Below, one piece after another: positions 43,201 through 52,015 of a stretch of 64,000 nt of DNA; the stretch's first letter is position 1; each line of letters starts with the position of its first letter. The notes below the pieces were generated by a model. It was not told where the DNA came from. It searched no databases and saw only the letters and a program-made list of their open reading frames with translations. Position numbers and translations under genes: made by a program. This DNA comes from an uncultured Cohaesibacter sp. (lineage in GTDB: Bacteria; Pseudomonadota; Alphaproteobacteria; Rhizobiales; Cohaesibacteraceae). Where the stretch lies: assembly GCF_963678225.1 (NCBI RefSeq), contig NZ_OY782764.1, positions 2,671,001-2,735,000 of the forward strand. Reading direction: 5' to 3'.

Positions 43201-44020
43201 TTCCACCGTCTCTCAGCTTGGCTATGTGCTACTGGCGCTTTCTCTTGGCACAACGCTCGGAGTTGCTGGCGGGTTGCTGCATTTCGTCAATCACATGCTG
43301 CTCAAGGATACACTGTTCCTTGTCGCTGGTGCGATCATGGTGCGCAGTCATGCCACCATGCTGGATGAGCTGGGTGGACTTGGCCGCAAGATGCCGATGA
43401 CCTTTGGCATGTTCCTCTTCGCCGGTTTGTCTCTTGCCGGGGTGCCGCCTCTTAATGGTTTCAGCTCGAAATGGATGATCTTTGAAGCATCCTTCCAGTC
43501 TGGCCATTGGCTGCTTGGTGTCATGGCAATGATTGGCAGTCTGTTCACGCTGGCTGCTGTGCTCAAATTCGCCCATTCCGCCTTCATGGGAGCACCAAAT
43601 CCGCGGGCTGAAGACGCCGAGGAAGCTCCCGTTGCCATGCTTGTTCCAATGGGTGTTCTGACCCTTGGCAGTCTGGCTCTCGGTCTCTTTCCTGGCCTCG
43701 CTCTGGTGCCGATTGCCGCGATCATGGACGACCTTGGCATAACCCCGATTACCGCTACGTTGACGGGTCCATTGCCGGGAATGGATGGCTGGAGCCCAAT
43801 GCTACTGTCCATTCTGGTGCTGGTCTTTGGCCTCATCCTACTCCCCTGGTTACGGCTTGGCCGCAAGAGTGGCGTGGTCCGCTCCAACGCCCATGTGTGC
43901 GGCGTTGGCGATCTGTCGGGCGGTCAGACGCGCCTTGGTGCCAATAGCCTCTTTGAAACTCCGGACAACGCCATTCATGGGCTGATGCCCAAGGGTCTTG
44001 GTTCAAAACCTCAAGCGTAA
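40235..44020 (+). CDS. Fused antiporter-like subunit of group 4 hydrogenase
   Basis: A 1261-residue, almost fully membrane-embedded protein. It contains about two and a half NuoL/M/N (Mrp)-type ion-pump modules in one chain: residues 1-230 match only the C-terminal half of a module (MGLSPFKGSFSKF), about 230-700 a full module (FYVYWELMTWTSYF, VPFHAWLPLAHPQAPSSVSG, LMGLPPFSGFISKF), and about 700-1230 another (FFAFWELMSAWALW, HPAAAPTPVSGYISAVLLKSG, LAGVPPLNGFSSKW). The WELM Glu residues and membrane Lys residues expected for ion translocation are present. It corresponds to HyfB/D/F-type subunits that E. coli encodes separately. It is the first gene of the hydrogenase operon. Confidence 0.85.
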   Translation: MMTLDPMSLAWMGAIFLLCGEIGALLSLKNPVRVFIVSTIAEIGYVLIGLGIGGAAGETGAYMHVTYQLVMRGLVLVSGWYLIRRTASIWLRDLAGSGQRMPFAATLFGFGMFSVMGLSPFKGSFSKFLILYAAIEQGQWAIAAVGTLASIIAAVYYLILIQKICFEKSGHRVLLRPAPSLAMPLASLLAVAAALISVFPAPVEHWAASLAGYAGLEGLPEFETPWALLVLVPYIGGFVIFLLGRVSARLRDLAAVALALASVAMVALDATLDPTSKLFALLFAGIIAVMVIYSIGYLAKQEWVNRYYFFTFLMLGSMLGLTTAHEFGNFYVYWELMTWTSYFLVIHEQTQKALKAGLVYFVMCAGGAYLMHYGMLVAHAEIGSFEFSALAEGFAGVAPVAALVITGAVFLGFAVKAGMVPFHAWLPLAHPQAPSSVSGPLSGILTKAGLFGIVKILFGVFGVSSIAHAAGNGIDLQTVLIVLGCFTLLYGEIRALFEKELKRMLAFSTLAQVGEITAILGIGTALATDAALLHVLNHAVMKTLLFYAAGAFLMRTGLRQISDLAGLGKKMPITAGVYALGSVALMGLPPFSGFISKFLMIYAAAEAGQYAVAVILLLGGIIGVVYYIRVISVLFYHPASAAISEVKEAPATMLLAMGLLAAAILFGGLMPTYQLNLIMPIGNQLAANAGLVPAMVPDLVMQWPLSAGLVMIGAILVLFTGRFSVVWAGRLAVVTLLLAIAAIQYEADRYDLLSFYFALLIAGVGALNMLHTTAYLAHSHAQPRFYAAFLVMIAGLLGMTAAADLFNFFAFWELMSAWALWAAIVHEETAVARREGFKYFLFNTIGASLLFLGVTMVAAQSGTFLLAALGNALAALPVATIAPAIVLVFLGMVMKAAQLPVRIDYQMHPAAAPTPVSGYISAVLLKSGPWGVLKLFVAFGGAAVFAKLGGTVAGQPVLLYAIAIIAGITIVYAGLMAVIQNSIKMVLIYSTVSQLGYVLLALSLGTTLGVAGGLLHFVNHMLLKDTLFLVAGAIMVRSHATMLDELGGLGRKMPMTFGMFLFAGLSLAGVPPLNGFSSKWMIFEASFQSGHWLLGVMAMIGSLFTLAAVLKFAHSAFMGAPNPRAEDAEEAPVAMLVPMGVLTLGSLALGLFPGLALVPIAAIMDDLGITPITATLTGPLPGMDGWSPMLLSILVLVFGLILLPWLRLGRKSGVVRSNAHVCGVGDLSGGQTRLGANSLFETPDNAIHGLMPKGLGSKPQA

Positions 44021-44034
44021 GGAAGGGAACAACC

Positions 44035-44994
44035 ATGTCTACGCAACTCGGTATTCTTCTTGCGGTATTCCTGTTCCCTGGCGGCCTGTTCGCTATGGTA
44101 TTGGGATTGTCGCTCAAGGGCCTCGATCGGCGTGTCGCAGCCCGGCTTCAAGGGCGGATTGGGCCGCCTCTCGCCCAACCCTTTTTTGATCTGGTCAAGC
44201 TCAGCTTCAAACGGACGATGGTGCCTGCCACAGCAAGCCAGCCGGTCTTTCTGGGAGCTCCGCTCGCCGGTGTCGTCTCCATGCTGGTAGCAGTGGCTCT
44301 GGTGCCGGTTTCCGGGCTCTATAGTCCTGATCCGATGCTGGGCAACCTGATCGTGCTGCTCTACCTGCTGATGGTTCCTGCCATCGTGCTGATGATTGCT
44401 GGGTCGGCTTCGACTTCTCCCTACGGGGCGCTTGGCTTCTCGCGAGAGATGACGCTGATGCTCGCCTATGAGGCTCCGATTGTGCTGGCGGTGTTGGCCG
44501 TTGCCCTGCGCACGGGCATGGGACAGGGCGGTGTCATCACCTTCTCGCTTGTTGACATCATTGCCTATCAGCGCAGCCATGGCATGTTCCTGCTTGACCC
44601 GGTGATGTGGCCAGCGCTTGCAGCCTTTGCCCTGTTTTTCCCGGCTAATCTGGGGATCATCCCCTTCGACATCCCCGAAGCTGAAACTGAAGTACTCGAA
44701 GGGCCGCTGCTTGAATATTCGGGTCCGGCGCTGGGGCTGTTCAAGGTCATGTCTGCGCTTAAAGCTGTGGTCGTTCTCAGCCTTGGTATCGCTCTCTTCA
44801 TGCCGCTGCCATTCGACGGCATCTGGGGCCTCATTGGCTGGCTGGTGCAACTGGCCGTGCTGATGGAAATCGGCGTCACCATCGTGCGTCTGTCTATGGG
44901 GCGCATGCGGATTGATCAGGCGTTCAGTTTCTTCCTGAAATGGCCTCTGCTGCTTGCTGTCGCGAGTGTTGTCACCGTCACGGTCGTGGCCTGA
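44035..44994 (+). CDS. Hydrogenase membrane anchor, HyfC/NuoH-like
   Basis: A 319-residue protein with eight or so membrane helices and the NuoH/HycD signatures GLDRRVAARLQGRIGPPLAQPFFDLVKL near the N-terminus and NLGIIPFDIPEAETEVLEGPLLEYSG in the third quarter. This subunit joins the peripheral catalytic arm to the ion-pumping arm. Only 14 bases separate it from the antiporter gene, with AAGGAAGGG as RBS. Genes for the small subunit, ferredoxin-like, NuoC-like and large subunits follow in order. Confidence 0.9.
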   Translation: MSTQLGILLAVFLFPGGLFAMVLGLSLKGLDRRVAARLQGRIGPPLAQPFFDLVKLSFKRTMVPATASQPVFLGAPLAGVVSMLVAVALVPVSGLYSPDPMLGNLIVLLYLLMVPAIVLMIAGSASTSPYGALGFSREMTLMLAYEAPIVLAVLAVALRTGMGQGGVITFSLVDIIAYQRSHGMFLLDPVMWPALAAFALFFPANLGIIPFDIPEAETEVLEGPLLEYSGPALGLFKVMSALKAVVVLSLGIALFMPLPFDGIWGLIGWLVQLAVLMEIGVTIVRLSMGRMRIDQAFSFFLKWPLLLAVASVVTVTVVA

Positions 44995-45012
44995 GAGTAG
45001 GAGATAGACAAG

Positions 45013-45450
45013 ATGAATATGATCCCAGACTTCAAGTCGATTGCAACAAAGTCCCCATGGATCTATCGGATCAATGCTGGCTCCTGCAACGGCTGTGATG
45101 TGGAGATGGCCACGACGGCTCTTATTCCGCGTTACGATATCGAACGGCTCGGATGCCAATATTGCGGCTCCCCACGCCATGCTGACATCGTGCTGATTTC
45201 CGGACCGCTGACAACCAAGGTGATGGACGCCGCGATGGTGGTTTTCAACGAGATCCCTGATCCCAAGGTCACGGTGGCGGTTGGCGTGTGCCCAATCTCT
45301 GGAGGCATCTTCCGCGAGAGCTATTCTGTGAAAGCTCCAATCGACCAGTATTTCCCCGTCGACGTCAATGTTCCCGGCTGCCCGCCACGCCCTCAAGCCA
45401 TCATTGAAGGTGTTGCCAAGGCAATCGAGATATGGCGCGAGCGGATGTGA
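45013..45450 (+). CDS. [NiFe] hydrogenase small subunit, HyfI/NuoB-like
   Basis: A 145-residue protein with the four ligands of the proximal [4Fe-4S] cluster: Cys25 and Cys28 in SCNGCDVEM, Cys93 in GVCPISGG, Cys123 in PGCPPRP. It lacks the extra C-terminal clusters of group 1 hydrogenases, as is normal for group 4. Electrons pass through this cluster to the Ni-Fe site of the large subunit. The next frame begins just behind it. Confidence 0.92.
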   Translation: MNMIPDFKSIATKSPWIYRINAGSCNGCDVEMATTALIPRYDIERLGCQYCGSPRHADIVLISGPLTTKVMDAAMVVFNEIPDPKVTVAVGVCPISGGIFRESYSVKAPIDQYFPVDVNVPGCPPRPQAIIEGVAKAIEIWRERM

Positions 45451-45464
45451 GGAGGGCTAGAGAT

Positions 45465-45965
45465 ATGAATTTTCTGCAATTATTTGCGCATAATCTGACA
45501 AAGGGGCCCTTCACAGACCCGTTCCCCTTTGAGCCTGCGCCAACGGCCAAACGCTTCCGTGGCAAGATCGAGTTTGATCCTGAAACCTGTGAAGGTTGCC
45601 GTAAATGCGAAAAGGTCTGCCCAGCAGGCGCCATTCGCTTCACCAAGACCGCCAATGGTCTGGAATTCGATTGCTGGCATGACAGCTGCGTTTTCTGTGG
45701 CAACTGCGAGTTTCACTGCCCGACGAATGCCATTCACCAAACACAGGACTGGCATCTGGCTCATGTCCAGCAAGACAAATTCAGCATGGTCGAACATGGA
45801 GTAATTCCAAGTCACGAATGCCCAAGCTGTGGCAAGCCAGCGCTTTATACCGCAGCTCCGGCTAACAAGATCAAAGGCTTCAGCGAAGCAGAAGTTGCCG
45901 AGTTCCGTTCGCTCTGTCCGAAATGCCGGGGCAAATATCTCAGAGAAAGAAAGAGCCGGTCATGA
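45465..45965 (+). CDS. 2[4Fe-4S] hydrogenase subunit, HyfH/HycF-like
   Basis: From the ATG at 45465 (GAGGAGGG upstream) the protein has 166 residues. It has two ferredoxin motifs (CEGCRKCEKVCP and CVFCGNCEFHCP) and then a C-terminal zinc-ribbon-like pair, CPSCGKPALY and CPKC. It links an external electron donor to the small subunit. The C-terminal ribbon is an extension that could dock the partner ferredoxin. It overlaps the next start by ATGA. Confidence 0.9.
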   Translation: MNFLQLFAHNLTKGPFTDPFPFEPAPTAKRFRGKIEFDPETCEGCRKCEKVCPAGAIRFTKTANGLEFDCWHDSCVFCGNCEFHCPTNAIHQTQDWHLAHVQQDKFSMVEHGVIPSHECPSCGKPALYTAAPANKIKGFSEAEVAEFRSLCPKCRGKYLRERKSRS

Positions 45966-46585
45966 CACGTTTTCCTGAAAATTTCGAAACCAGTCTGAGC
46001 GCTGCCGCGCCAAAGGGTGTGAACCTGACCACCACGACCGATGCCCATGGCGTTTCTGTGATGTGGTGCGAACTTGCCGACAGGGACGATCTCACATCCG
46101 TGGGCGAATGCCTGCGAAGCTATCATGCCCGGCTGGCCATGGTTTCGGCAAATAAACCTCCTGCTCCGGAAGAAGAGGAGGAGGAAAATGATGATGACGA
46201 AGAGGATGGATCAGCGGCTGGTGAAACCAATGAGCCTAAGCAGCCAATGAGTTTTGGGGGGACGCTACGAGACGGCACCTCTTACGAGCTGGTCTATCAC
46301 TTCGACGTGGGCGGAGACTATGTGAATGTCGTCGCTTTTCTCCCCGCTGGCGGTTCCATAGCCTCCCTCACGCCCTTGTTCCGCTCGGCCGATTGGCCAG
46401 AGCGGGAGATCATGGAGATCTATTCCGTCACCATTACCAACCATCCCGATCCGAGACGACTGTTCCTTGATGAAAGCATCGAAGGGGCTGTTCTCGACCG
46501 GTTGATCCCTTTCTCCCAGATGGCAAATGCGTCCACGTCCGATGAACTATGGGCACGGGTCATGGCCGCAGCCAAGGAGGCATGA
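45962..46585 (+). CDS. Hydrogenase subunit NuoC/HyfG-N-like
   Basis: A 207-residue protein from the ATG at 45962, which overlaps the upstream stop. The C-terminal half has the 30-kDa complex I signature: SYELVYHFDVGG, SIASLTPLFRSADWPEREIMEIYSV and NHPDPRRLFLDE. Residues about 65-95 are a very acidic insert (EEEEEENDDDEED) not usual in the family. In E. coli Hyf/Hyc this domain is fused to the large subunit; here it is separate, as in complex I and Ech-type enzymes. Confidence 0.88.
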   Translation: MTRFPENFETSLSAAAPKGVNLTTTTDAHGVSVMWCELADRDDLTSVGECLRSYHARLAMVSANKPPAPEEEEEENDDDEEDGSAAGETNEPKQPMSFGGTLRDGTSYELVYHFDVGGDYVNVVAFLPAGGSIASLTPLFRSADWPEREIMEIYSVTITNHPDPRRLFLDESIEGAVLDRLIPFSQMANASTSDELWARVMAAAKEA

Positions 46586-46587
46586 GC

Positions 46588-47688
46588 ATGACAGAGCATA
46601 CTGTTGCCAGCAGCTATAAAATTCCAGTTGGGCCCCTGCATGTAGCGCTTGAAGAACCAATGTATTTCCGTGTTTCGGTCAAGGGAGAGACGATCGAAAA
46701 TGTTGAACTCAACGCCGGTCATGTACATCGCGGTGTGGAGTATCTAGCGACCAAACGTACTCTGCTGCAGAATATGATTTTGACCGAGCGTATCTGCTCG
46801 CTCTGTTCAAACAGTCACCCCGAGGCCCTCGCCATGGCGGCTGAGACCATCGGTGCAGTGGAAGTGCCGGAACGGGCGCAATATCTGCGCGTCATCGCCG
46901 GTGAGGTCAAACGTGTAGCTTCCCATCTGTTCAATGTGGGCATTCTAGCTCATCTCGTCGGCTTCGAAGCCCTGTTCATGCATGCCATGCAGGTGCGCGA
47001 AGTGGCTCAGGACCTCAAGGAAGCAGTTTATGGCAATCGCATGGATCTTGGGGCTCACTGCCTCGGTGGTACCCGATGCGACATGGATGACGAGGCCATT
47101 GCCTTCATGCGGACTGCATTGGACAAGATCGAACCCGATGTCCGCGAACTGGAGAAGACCTACCGAACCAACGGTTCCATTTTGCGCAGGACCAGAGGGA
47201 TTGGCATTCTAACCCACGAAGATGCGATTGCTTGCGGCGTTGTCGGTCCGGTGGCTCGGGCTAGCGACATCCAGTATGACGTGCGAACGGCTGCGCCCTA
47301 TCATGTCTATGATCGTCTACCGGTTGAGGTTCCTGTGCTGGATGGCTGTGATGTCTGGTCGCGGGCCATGATCCGCCTTCAGGAAGCCATCAATTCGATC
47401 GAGATTCTGCGGGTATGCCTCGATCATCTGCCTGATGGACCGATCAACGATGGCGGTGATCCCTATATCCCGCCGGGACAGGCGATCGCCCGCACCGAGG
47501 CACCTCGGGGCGAGTTGGTTTACTACCTGAAAACAAATGACAATCCGGAACCGGAACGGTTGAAATGGCGTGTTCCGAGCTATCCCAACTGGGATGCTCT
47601 GACCTTCATGTTGAAGGAAGCCAAAGTCGCTGACATCGCGATCATCGTGAACAGCATCGATCCGTGCATTTCCTGCACGGAACGCTGA
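46588..47688 (+). CDS. Group 4 [NiFe] hydrogenase large subunit
   Basis: A 366-residue NuoD/HycE-type catalytic subunit. Both Ni-Fe ligand pairs are intact: Cys70/Cys73 in ERICSLCSNSHPE and Cys360/Cys363 in DPCISCTER at the C-terminus. This separates it from complex I NuoD, where they are lost. There is almost no C-terminal extension past the second motif, as in group 4 enzymes processed little or not at all. The ATG at 46588 has GGAGG seven bases upstream. It should reduce protons to H2 coupled to ion pumping, or run in reverse. Confidence 0.93.
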   Translation: MTEHTVASSYKIPVGPLHVALEEPMYFRVSVKGETIENVELNAGHVHRGVEYLATKRTLLQNMILTERICSLCSNSHPEALAMAAETIGAVEVPERAQYLRVIAGEVKRVASHLFNVGILAHLVGFEALFMHAMQVREVAQDLKEAVYGNRMDLGAHCLGGTRCDMDDEAIAFMRTALDKIEPDVRELEKTYRTNGSILRRTRGIGILTHEDAIACGVVGPVARASDIQYDVRTAAPYHVYDRLPVEVPVLDGCDVWSRAMIRLQEAINSIEILRVCLDHLPDGPINDGGDPYIPPGQAIARTEAPRGELVYYLKTNDNPEPERLKWRVPSYPNWDALTFMLKEAKVADIAIIVNSIDPCISCTER

Positions 47689-47838
47689 GGCATACCCCGC
47701 TACATCTTGCAACTGCAAGGGAGAATACGGCGGTGAATACAGATCAGGCACATTCCGGCCCAATACTTGTTCGGAATGTTCCCCATAGCGGCAGGCCGGC
47801 AGGTCGGTTCTGCCAAAGACAAATGAGAGGAGAAAAAA

Positions 47839-48030
47839 GTGGCTTATGCAATTGATCAGGACATCTGTGAAGCCTGTGGTGCATGCATCGATGAATGCCC
47901 GAACAAGGCCATCACCCGCAAAGGCAAGCTCTATTCCATAAACGCCAGCAAATGCAAGGAATGCGAAGGCGATTTCGATGAGCCGCAATGCGTCGAAGTC
48001 TGCCAGTCGGGTGCCGTCTATCACGTTTGA
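47839..48030 (+). CDS. Small 2[4Fe-4S] ferredoxin
   Basis: A 63-residue ferredoxin starting at GTG with GAGAGGAG upstream. The first cluster motif is CEACGACIDECP; the second, CKECEGDFDEPQCVEVC, has the longer loop of the Alv/YfhL type. Its place between the hydrogenase genes and the aldehyde oxidoreductase genes makes it the natural carrier between the two. A 150-base gap without a gene precedes it. Confidence 0.88.
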   Translation: MAYAIDQDICEACGACIDECPNKAITRKGKLYSINASKCKECEGDFDEPQCVEVCQSGAVYHV

Positions 48031-48173
48031 TGCTTCCTGTAGACCTGCCTTCGCTGGACCGGCTGTCGGGGAGGGGAACCCATGCGTTTTTTTCTTCTGA
48101 TGGTTGGCTCAGAAAGACCAGCCGGAGGCAGGTTCAGGGGGATGCATCAGGGCCATTTTGAAAGGCAAGAGCA

Positions 48174-49040
48174 ATGAAGGTGTTCAAGGAATTGATCAGG
48201 GAGAATGAGGCTGGGCGCCCATGTGCCTTGGCGTCGATCGTCACCACAAACGGATCCATTCCCGCGTCGGACAAAGCGAAAATGCTCGTCCGCGCCGATC
48301 GCACGATCGTGGGAACTGTCGGGGGTGGTCTGGCAGAAGGAAAGATCATCGAAGCGGCCATCAAGGCCATGGAGGATGGGAAGTCGGAAATGATTTCCTT
48401 CAACCTGCATGACCATCCCCTGATGGACAGCGGCATGGTTTGCGGGGGGAGCCTTGACATTTTCGTCGAACCCTTTCTGCCCGCAGTAACGCTCTACATG
48501 TTCGGAGGCGGCCATGTGGGGCTGGTAACAGCCGAGCTGGCGCATCGCGTCGGCTACAAGGTTGTCGTGATCGATGACCGGGCTGAATTTGCCAATGAAA
48601 AACGGTTCCCCTTTGCTGAGCGAACGCTGGCGGGACCATGGCAAGAAAGGATGGAGGAGCTTGAGCCGAATGCAAGCTCGATAATCTTCATCGCGACGCG
48701 GGGACATATTTGCGACAAGGACGTACTGGCCTGGGCGGTCAAAACGCCAGCGAGCTACATCGGCATGATTGGCTCCAAGCGCAAGATCCGCACGATCAAT
48801 AGCAAATTGCTGGAGGCCGGAATCTCAGCCGAACAGCTTAGTCGAGTTCGCGCACCGGTAGGATTGGATATCGGTGCCGACAACCCCGAGGAAATCGCCG
48901 TTTCGGTGGTTGCCCAAATGATTGCTCATGTCCGGGGCGCTGAAGGATTGGTCGGACAACCGAGGACCATAGGTGATTTGTACCTAACAGCCAATTCAGG
49001 GACCGAAGATGGGGAGGAGCTAGCGCACGCCAGTGCCTAG
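48174..49040 (+). CDS. xdhC: XdhC/CoxI-family molybdoenzyme maturation protein
   Basis: A 288-residue XdhC-like protein: an N-terminal XdhC_CoxI domain (SIVTTNGSIPASDKAKMLV, GTVGGGLAEGKIIEAA) and a C-terminal Rossmann-like domain (LYMFGGGHVGLVTAELAHRVG, SYIGMIGSKRKI, PVGLDIGADNPEEIAVSVVAQ). Proteins of this family bind molybdenum cofactor, help its terminal sulfuration and insert it into xanthine-oxidase-type enzymes. It is placed directly before the Mop-type oxidoreductase. Confidence 0.9.
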   Translation: MKVFKELIRENEAGRPCALASIVTTNGSIPASDKAKMLVRADRTIVGTVGGGLAEGKIIEAAIKAMEDGKSEMISFNLHDHPLMDSGMVCGGSLDIFVEPFLPAVTLYMFGGGHVGLVTAELAHRVGYKVVVIDDRAEFANEKRFPFAERTLAGPWQERMEELEPNASSIIFIATRGHICDKDVLAWAVKTPASYIGMIGSKRKIRTINSKLLEAGISAEQLSRVRAPVGLDIGADNPEEIAVSVVAQMIAHVRGAEGLVGQPRTIGDLYLTANSGTEDGEELAHASA

Positions 49041-49097
49041 AACTCGGGAATCAGCAGGCGGATGGAGGCTTCCAGCCGCAGGATTAGGAGAAGAGTG

Positions 49098-51851
49098 ATG
49101 AAGAGAATACAACTGAACGTCAACGGAGTGGACCGCTGGGTCGTTGCCGAACCACAGGCCTCTCTTGCTGATGTATTGCGCAAGCAGATGATGCTGACCG
49201 GCTGCAAGGTTTGCTGTGATGATGGTCAATGCGGTTCGTGTACCGTTATAATTGATGACAAGCCAATCCGGTCTTGTAACAAGAAAATCGGCGATGTGCG
49301 TGAAGGTGCCAGGATTACGACCATCGAAGGCGTTGGCACTCCGGGGAACCTGCATCCGATCCAGATTGCATGGATGACCCATGGTGGCGCCCAGTGTGGT
49401 ATCTGCACGTCTGGCTTTATCATGTCGTCAAAGGCCTTGTTGGAAAAGAACATCAATCCTACGCGGGAAGAAGTGCGCAAATGGTTCAACCGCAACCGTA
49501 ACCTTTGTCGTTGCACAGGCTACAAGCCACTTGTTGATGCTGTCATGGATGCTGCAGCCGTCATGCGCGGCGAAAAGACCGTTGCCCAGATAATGCCGAA
49601 ACCTAAGGAAGACGGCTCCATTCTGGGGACCTCCCATATCCGCCCATCGGCAGAAGCCAAGGTAACCGGTACATGGGACTTCGGTGCGGATATTGCCCTG
49701 CGTATGCCTGAAGGTACGTTGCGTCTGGCTCTTGTTCAGGCCGAAATTCCTCATGGCTTGATCAAAGGCATCGACACTGCTGAAGCAGAGGCCATGCCGG
49801 GTGTCGAGAAGGTCATTACCTGGAAAGACGTCAAGGGGCGTAACGCCATCACAGGGCTTATCACCTTCCCCGATAACAAGGGTGACGGATGGGATCGTCC
49901 GATCCTTTGCAAGGATAAAATCTTCCAGTTCGGTGACGCTATCGCCATTGTGGCGGCTGATACCGAAGACCATGCGCGTGCAGCGGCCAAAAAGGTGAAA
50001 GTCGATGTCGAGGCCCTGCCAGCCTATATGTCTGGCTTTGCTGCTTTGGCTCCGGATGCCATTGAAATCCATCCGGGCACACCAAACGCCTATTATGAGC
50101 AGGGTGTTGTCAAAGGCGAAGACACCAAACCGCTGCTGGCTAGCTCTTCCGCTCTTGTCGATATTACCACCTATTGCAGCCGCCAGCCGCATCTGCATCT
50201 GGAGCCGGATTGCGGTGAAGCCTATGTGGATGAAGATGGCGTTCTAACCATCCTGTCAAAATCAATCGGCGTGCATCTGCATCATGCCATGATCTGTCCG
50301 GGGCTTGGTCTTGAGCCTGACAAACTGCGCCTGATCCAGAACCCGACCGGGGGTACCTTCGGATATAAATTCTCTCCCACCATGGAAGCCCTTCTGGGAG
50401 CAGCTGCTCTAGCTACCGGTAAGCCCGTATCCTTGGTGTATGACCAATACCAGAACATCACATATACAGGCAAACGCAGCCCGGTTAACATCAATATCAA
50501 ATTGGGATGTGACGACAATGGCAAGCTAACCGCCATGGAAACCGACTGGTGGCTTGATCATGGTCCTTATTCCGAGTTTGGCGATCTGGTTACTCTGCGT
50601 CAGGCGCAGTTTACCGGGGCGGGCTATCATCTGGAGAATATCCGCGGCAAAGGGCTTACCGTAGCAACGAACCATGCATGGGGATCGGCCTTCCGTGGCT
50701 ATGGGTCTCCGCAGGCCTTCCTAGCGTCTGAAACCGCCATTGACATTCTGGCTGAAAAGATGGGCGAGGATCCGTTCGAGTTCCGCTATAAGAACCTTTA
50801 TAGCGAGAATTCGACCACACCAACCGGCCAGAAACCCGAGGTTCTGGTTCTGCCTCAGTTGTTTGATATGCTGCGGCCGAAATATGAAGAAGCCAAGAAA
50901 CGCTGCGCTGAGCTCTCTACCGATGAGGTGAAACGTGGCGTCGGTGTTGCTCTGGGTATCTATGGCTGCGGTCTGGATGGTCCGGACAGCTCCAATGCCC
51001 GCGCGGAACTGACCAAGGATGGCGTCACCATCTACAATGCCTGGGAAGATCATGGACAGGGGGCTGACCTTGGTACGTTGACCATGGCGCATGAAGTGCT
51101 GCGTCCTACCGGCATTACACCAGAACAGATTTCTCTGGTGATGAATGACACCAATGGCCCGAACTCAGGTCCTGCTGGCGGTAGCCGCTCCAACGTCTTT
51201 ACGGGTAACGCAACCCGCGTTGCAGCAGAAATGCTACTCAATGCAATGAGAAAAGAGGATGGTAGCTATCGCACCTATGACGAAATGGTCGCCGATGGCA
51301 TTCCGCTTGTCTATGACGGCAACTGGGTGGCTGCGGCCTGCACAGACTGCTCGTCTGAAACCGGTCAGGGCGATCCATTCCCAATCTATATGTATGAAGT
51401 CTTCATGCCTGAGGTCGAGGTCGAGGTCGAAACCGGTGAAGTCAAGGTGGTCAAATTCACCACCTCGGTAGATGTCGGCACAATCATCAACAAAGCAACC
51501 GTTGACGGCCAGATCTATGGTGGCCTAGCGCAGGGGATCGGGCTAGCCCTATCCGAAGACTTCGAGGATCTGGAGCTTCATACCAATCTGATGGACTGCG
51601 GTATTCCGTATCCAAAGGACATCCCAGATGATATCGAGATCTTGTATCTGGAAACGCCGCGTCCTGATGGACCATTCGGCGCTGCAGGTGTCGGGGAGGC
51701 TCCGTTGACCGCAGCTCATCCGGCGATCCTGAACGCCATCTACAATGCTTGTGGTGTTCGCATCTTCCGTGTTCCGGCTCTACCAGAAATTATCAGAACC
51801 GAACTCGAAGCAAAGGCCGCAAGGGAAAAAGCCCCTAAAGAGCTGGCCTGA
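49098..51851 (+). CDS. mop: Mop-type molybdenum aldehyde oxidoreductase
   Basis: From the ATG at 49098 (TTAGGAG upstream) the protein has 917 residues. It has a plant-type [2Fe-2S] cluster (Cys40, 45, 48, 60), a second [2Fe-2S] cluster (Cys100, 103, 137, 139) and a molybdopterin domain, all in one chain, without an FAD domain. These positions equal those I recall for Desulfovibrio gigas Mop, and long segments read almost the same (ITGLITFPDNKGDGWDRPIL). The catalytic Glu is Glu867 in GVGEAPLTA. It oxidises aldehydes to carboxylic acids using molybdopterin cytosine dinucleotide. Electrons leave through the clusters, probably to the ferredoxin upstream. Confidence 0.93.
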   Translation: MKRIQLNVNGVDRWVVAEPQASLADVLRKQMMLTGCKVCCDDGQCGSCTVIIDDKPIRSCNKKIGDVREGARITTIEGVGTPGNLHPIQIAWMTHGGAQCGICTSGFIMSSKALLEKNINPTREEVRKWFNRNRNLCRCTGYKPLVDAVMDAAAVMRGEKTVAQIMPKPKEDGSILGTSHIRPSAEAKVTGTWDFGADIALRMPEGTLRLALVQAEIPHGLIKGIDTAEAEAMPGVEKVITWKDVKGRNAITGLITFPDNKGDGWDRPILCKDKIFQFGDAIAIVAADTEDHARAAAKKVKVDVEALPAYMSGFAALAPDAIEIHPGTPNAYYEQGVVKGEDTKPLLASSSALVDITTYCSRQPHLHLEPDCGEAYVDEDGVLTILSKSIGVHLHHAMICPGLGLEPDKLRLIQNPTGGTFGYKFSPTMEALLGAAALATGKPVSLVYDQYQNITYTGKRSPVNINIKLGCDDNGKLTAMETDWWLDHGPYSEFGDLVTLRQAQFTGAGYHLENIRGKGLTVATNHAWGSAFRGYGSPQAFLASETAIDILAEKMGEDPFEFRYKNLYSENSTTPTGQKPEVLVLPQLFDMLRPKYEEAKKRCAELSTDEVKRGVGVALGIYGCGLDGPDSSNARAELTKDGVTIYNAWEDHGQGADLGTLTMAHEVLRPTGITPEQISLVMNDTNGPNSGPAGGSRSNVFTGNATRVAAEMLLNAMRKEDGSYRTYDEMVADGIPLVYDGNWVAAACTDCSSETGQGDPFPIYMYEVFMPEVEVEVETGEVKVVKFTTSVDVGTIINKATVDGQIYGGLAQGIGLALSEDFEDLELHTNLMDCGIPYPKDIPDDIEILYLETPRPDGPFGAAGVGEAPLTAAHPAILNAIYNACGVRIFRVPALPEIIRTELEAKAAREKAPKELA

Positions 51852-51867
51852 GCCTGAAACGGAGCAG

Positions 51868-51894
51868 CATGGCATTTCCTCTTACAATGCCATG
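51868..51894 (+). repeat. Hairpin between mop and the flavin/Fe-S gene
   Basis: CATGGCATT pairs perfectly with AATGCCATG around a 9-base loop, 17 bases after the mop stop. No T-run follows. It may stabilise the 3' end of mop mRNA or lower expression of the genes behind it. It also covers an apparent upstream start codon at 51869, another reason to place the next start at 52016. Confidence 0.65.
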
Positions 51895-52015
51895 CATGCT
51901 TCTGGTGGGCGCGGGACCGGGTATGCCTCTTATCCGGCCCTGCACCTCTGACATCAAACTGGCTGGACCGGATTCTTCAGGCCCGGCAATAGAGACCGAT
52001 GAACGGGGCATCAAA

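Noticed and set aside
44011-45396. Long minus-strand frame (461 codons) opposite the NuoH- and NuoB-like genes
   Set aside because: It is antisense to two clearly conserved genes, has unnatural His/Gln/Arg-rich composition and no RBS; a shadow of codon bias.
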